This document shows positions 14,601 to 15,953 of a DNA stretch of 15,953 nt, piece after piece. The position numbers and the translations under genes are program-made. Numbering within the stretch: position 1 is the first letter of the stretch; every line of letters begins with the position of its first letter. Under the pieces are notes generated by a model that saw nothing but the letters and a program-made list of their open reading frames with translations, did no database searches and had not been told where the DNA came from. Source of the stretch: an uncultured Bacilli bacterium (GTDB taxonomy: Bacteria > Bacillota_I > Bacilli_A > RF39 > UBA660); assembly GCA_910576925.1 (NCBI GenBank), contig CAJTKB010000035.1, positions 1-15,953 on the forward strand, written 5' to 3'.

Positions 14601-14677
14601 GGTCTGTTGGTGAAGTGGCTTAACACACCACCCTCTCAAGGTGGCATTCACGGATTCGAATTCCGTACAGACTACCA
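14601..14677 (+). tRNA. tRNA-Glu, anticodon CTC
   Basis: A complete class I cloverleaf with encoded CCA. The acceptor stem is 14601-14607 with 14667-14673, with a G-U first pair. The D arm is GTG/CAC with GG in the loop. The anticodon stem is 14628-14632 with 14640-14644, loop CTCTCAA, anticodon CTC at 14635-14637 reading GAG. A five-base variable loop and a T arm with TTCGAAT follow. The overall sequence resembles Bacillus tRNA-Glu, including the TTGGT start of the D arm and the ACCA end. A tRNA-Leu reading is excluded because the variable loop is short. Confidence 0.93.
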
Positions 14678-14687
14678 TGTTAATATC

Positions 14688-14713
14688 AAACCCGACATAT
14701 ATTTCGGGTTTTT
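14688..14713 (+). terminator. Rho-independent terminator after tRNA-Glu
   Basis: A perfect eight-base stem with three G-C pairs in the CCC/GGG core (14688-14695 with 14704-14711), an eight-base loop and a run of five T (14709-14713). It lies 11 bases after the tRNA. Confidence 0.92.
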
Positions 14714-14840
14714 AAATACTTTTAATAATTATGTTTTGAAGTGGAATTTAGATAATATTTTTAGATAAATATGAGCAACTATTAGAGGCAAGAGAAATGT
14801 TAATTATCTGCAAAGTTAATAACAGTTTTATTAAAATTTC

Positions 14841-14869
14841 TTGCTTTTTGATATATGTTGTGCTATAAT
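14841..14869 (+). promoter_or_regulatory. Extended -10 promoter of the 329-residue protein gene
   Basis: TTGCTT (14841-14846), 17-base spacer, perfect TATAAT (14864-14869) with TGC directly before it. Transcription would start near 14876, which excludes the in-frame ATG at 14855. The architecture closely matches the promoter at 11105-11133. Confidence 0.85.
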
Positions 14870-14896
14870 AATATCATTAAACGGAGGGGGATAGTT

Positions 14897-15886
14897 ATGA
14901 GAATTATAGAATTTTTTAAAGAAGCAAATAGAAAACGTATAGAAAAAAATGCTCAATATGAATATGAGTACGGAAAAAGATTTGGATTTTCTTCACATAT
15001 TATTTTTACTAAGGCAAGAAAGAAAAGAAAAAAAGCTAAAAAGATATATAATGAAAAACTAAAAAGATATTTTTCTTTAGTCTATGATATAAGTTTTACT
15101 AAGTTAGAGTTAAATTCAATTTGTAGAGAGTTATATAAGTTTAGAAATTATGATGATGAAATATCAAATAAAAGTAAATTAGAAAATGAAATGAATAAAA
15201 AAATCAAAAGATTAGATAGTCTACAAGAAGAACTTTCTGGTAGTGTTAAAGAAAATTTAGATAAATATGGATGGTTGTTAAGAAAAATTTATAAAATAAA
15301 ATCAAAAAAGTTCTATAGATGGGATGAACATAAATTTATGAGTAAATATTGCTTTGACGAAGAAGTTGAAGATATGTATGAAGAAGTTGAGAGCAAAACT
15401 GAAGAGCCTAAAATCAGTAAGAGAAACAAATATACTATAGATTCAGAAACTTTAAAAAGTTTTGAAAATTTGTATGATTCTGAAGGTAAAAACTATTTTA
15501 TTAATGATTATGTTTCTTCACAACAAAGAGACTCAGTAGGAGCATTACATAATACTGGATATGAATCTGCAACAACTATGCAATCAACTACTGGTCAAAA
15601 TTTTAGTCAGGAAGAAAATGAAGATTTGAATAACGAAAAAATAAATATGTTAATAAAAGATAGTACTGAAAAAATAGAAGGTTTATTAACTCAAGCTATA
15701 GCTGAAATGGTTTCACTTGGAATTAAAGGTGGCGATAGATATAAAGAGAAAGTATTAAGTCATTTTGAAGGTTTTTTAGGTGAATGTCAGAGCAAAATTG
15801 ATCAGATAGTAGATGATGTGAATAATGGTGCAAATTTAACTGAAGATGAAATATTTGAGAGATTGAACACAAAAGTTTTAAAATAA
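14897..15886 (+). CDS. Unknown charged, helical protein
   Basis: I do not recognise this 329-residue protein. Residues 1-60 are strongly basic and helical, with a lysine/arginine run (TKARKKRKKAKK) that could bind nucleic acid or membrane surfaces. Residues of about 65-150 look like coiled-coil or helical hairpins (repeated leucine and glutamate spacing around LENEMNKKIKRLDSLQEEL). The stretch of about 165-255 is acidic and then rich in S, T, Q and N, so probably flexible. The last 75 residues form an acidic helical region (INMLIKDSTEKIEGLL onward). There is no signal peptide, membrane segment or enzyme motif. The ATG at 14897 follows the G-rich ribosome binding site CGGAGGGGG (14882-14890) by six bases. 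It has its own strong promoter and so is a single-gene unit, although downstream genes lie outside the window. Confidence 0.72.
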   Translation: MRIIEFFKEANRKRIEKNAQYEYEYGKRFGFSSHIIFTKARKKRKKAKKIYNEKLKRYFSLVYDISFTKLELNSICRELYKFRNYDDEISNKSKLENEMNKKIKRLDSLQEELSGSVKENLDKYGWLLRKIYKIKSKKFYRWDEHKFMSKYCFDEEVEDMYEEVESKTEEPKISKRNKYTIDSETLKSFENLYDSEGKNYFINDYVSSQQRDSVGALHNTGYESATTMQSTTGQNFSQEENEDLNNEKINMLIKDSTEKIEGLLTQAIAEMVSLGIKGGDRYKEKVLSHFEGFLGECQSKIDQIVDDVNNGANLTEDEIFERLNTKVLK

Positions 15887-15903
15887 AATATTAAATTAAG
15901 CTG

Positions 15904-15929
15904 AATTTCAAGTAGAAACCGGAATTTTT
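15904..15929 (+). terminator. Weak terminator at the window end
   Basis: A six-base stem with one T-G wobble (15904-15909 with 15921-15926) and an 11-base loop, followed by a T-run to 15929. The stem is short, so this is tentative. Confidence 0.35.
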
Positions 15930-15953
15930 GATAAAAAAGTGTAAAGTAATGCT

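Noticed and set aside
14601..14677. First impression of a tRNA-Leu
   Set aside because: The variable loop has only five bases and the anticodon is CTC, so the gene is tRNA-Glu.
14565..14768. 67-codon open frame on the plus strand
   Set aside because: It runs through the tRNA-Glu gene and its terminator and has no ribosome binding site.
1..15953. CRISPR arrays, insertion sequences, prophage genes or attachment sites
   Set aside because: No regularly spaced repeats, transposase or integrase motifs, or paired direct repeats were seen around the accessory genes.

Overview
The window is a very AT-rich bacterial chromosome segment with short intergenic gaps, AGGAGG ribosome binding sites and near-consensus sigma-A promoters. 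Several traits point to a low-GC Bacillota. RpmA (L27) has an N-terminal extension beside the Prp protease that would remove it, an L21-type leader precedes rplU, and a ruvA-ruvB-kinase-queA run leads into rplU-prp-rpmA and obgE. An uncultured gut-type Bacilli or Mollicutes-related lineage would fit, but that placement is inference. Tryptophan is encoded by TGG and no gene needs UGA read-through, so the standard bacterial code applies. TAA and TAG dominate as stops; the one TGA stop is followed at once by TAA.

Layout. Positions 1-529 hold the 3' part of a CDP-alcohol phosphatidyltransferase gene. Positions 555-3109 are a copper-responsive csoR-copA operon whose CsoR-like operator fills the promoter spacer. 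gmk (3130-3816) is the only minus-strand gene and converges on copA over a shared hairpin. A cysteine-cluster protein and a DUF362 protein form a pair at 4008-5480. They are followed by yebC, a small possible helix-turn-helix gene in the place where many bacteria carry ruvC, then ruvA, ruvB, a nucleoside/thymidylate-kinase-like gene and queA. The rplU operon starts at about 10075 with a structured leader and carries rplU, prp and rpmA.

The accessory part begins at 11102. Two tandem paralogues (11159-13144) lie between rpmA and obgE, genes that are usually neighbours. The first has an HEFRH zinc-metallopeptidase motif. The second matches it on both sides but lacks about 137 residues that contain the motif. 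After obgE come a tRNA-Glu with anticodon CTC, its terminator, and a 329-residue unknown protein. That protein shares an extended -10 promoter type and a G-rich ribosome binding site with the first paralogue.

Functionally, most genes serve information processing: Holliday-junction branch migration (RuvAB), queuosine tRNA modification (QueA), translation (YebC, L21, L27, tRNA-Glu), ribosome and GTPase control (ObgE, Prp) and GMP phosphorylation (Gmk). Copper defence and lipid synthesis are separate units. The most novel material is the metallopeptidase/truncated-paralogue pair and the cysteine-cluster/DUF362 pair. No CRISPR array, insertion sequence or prophage was seen, and no stretch longer than 300 bases lacks a gene.
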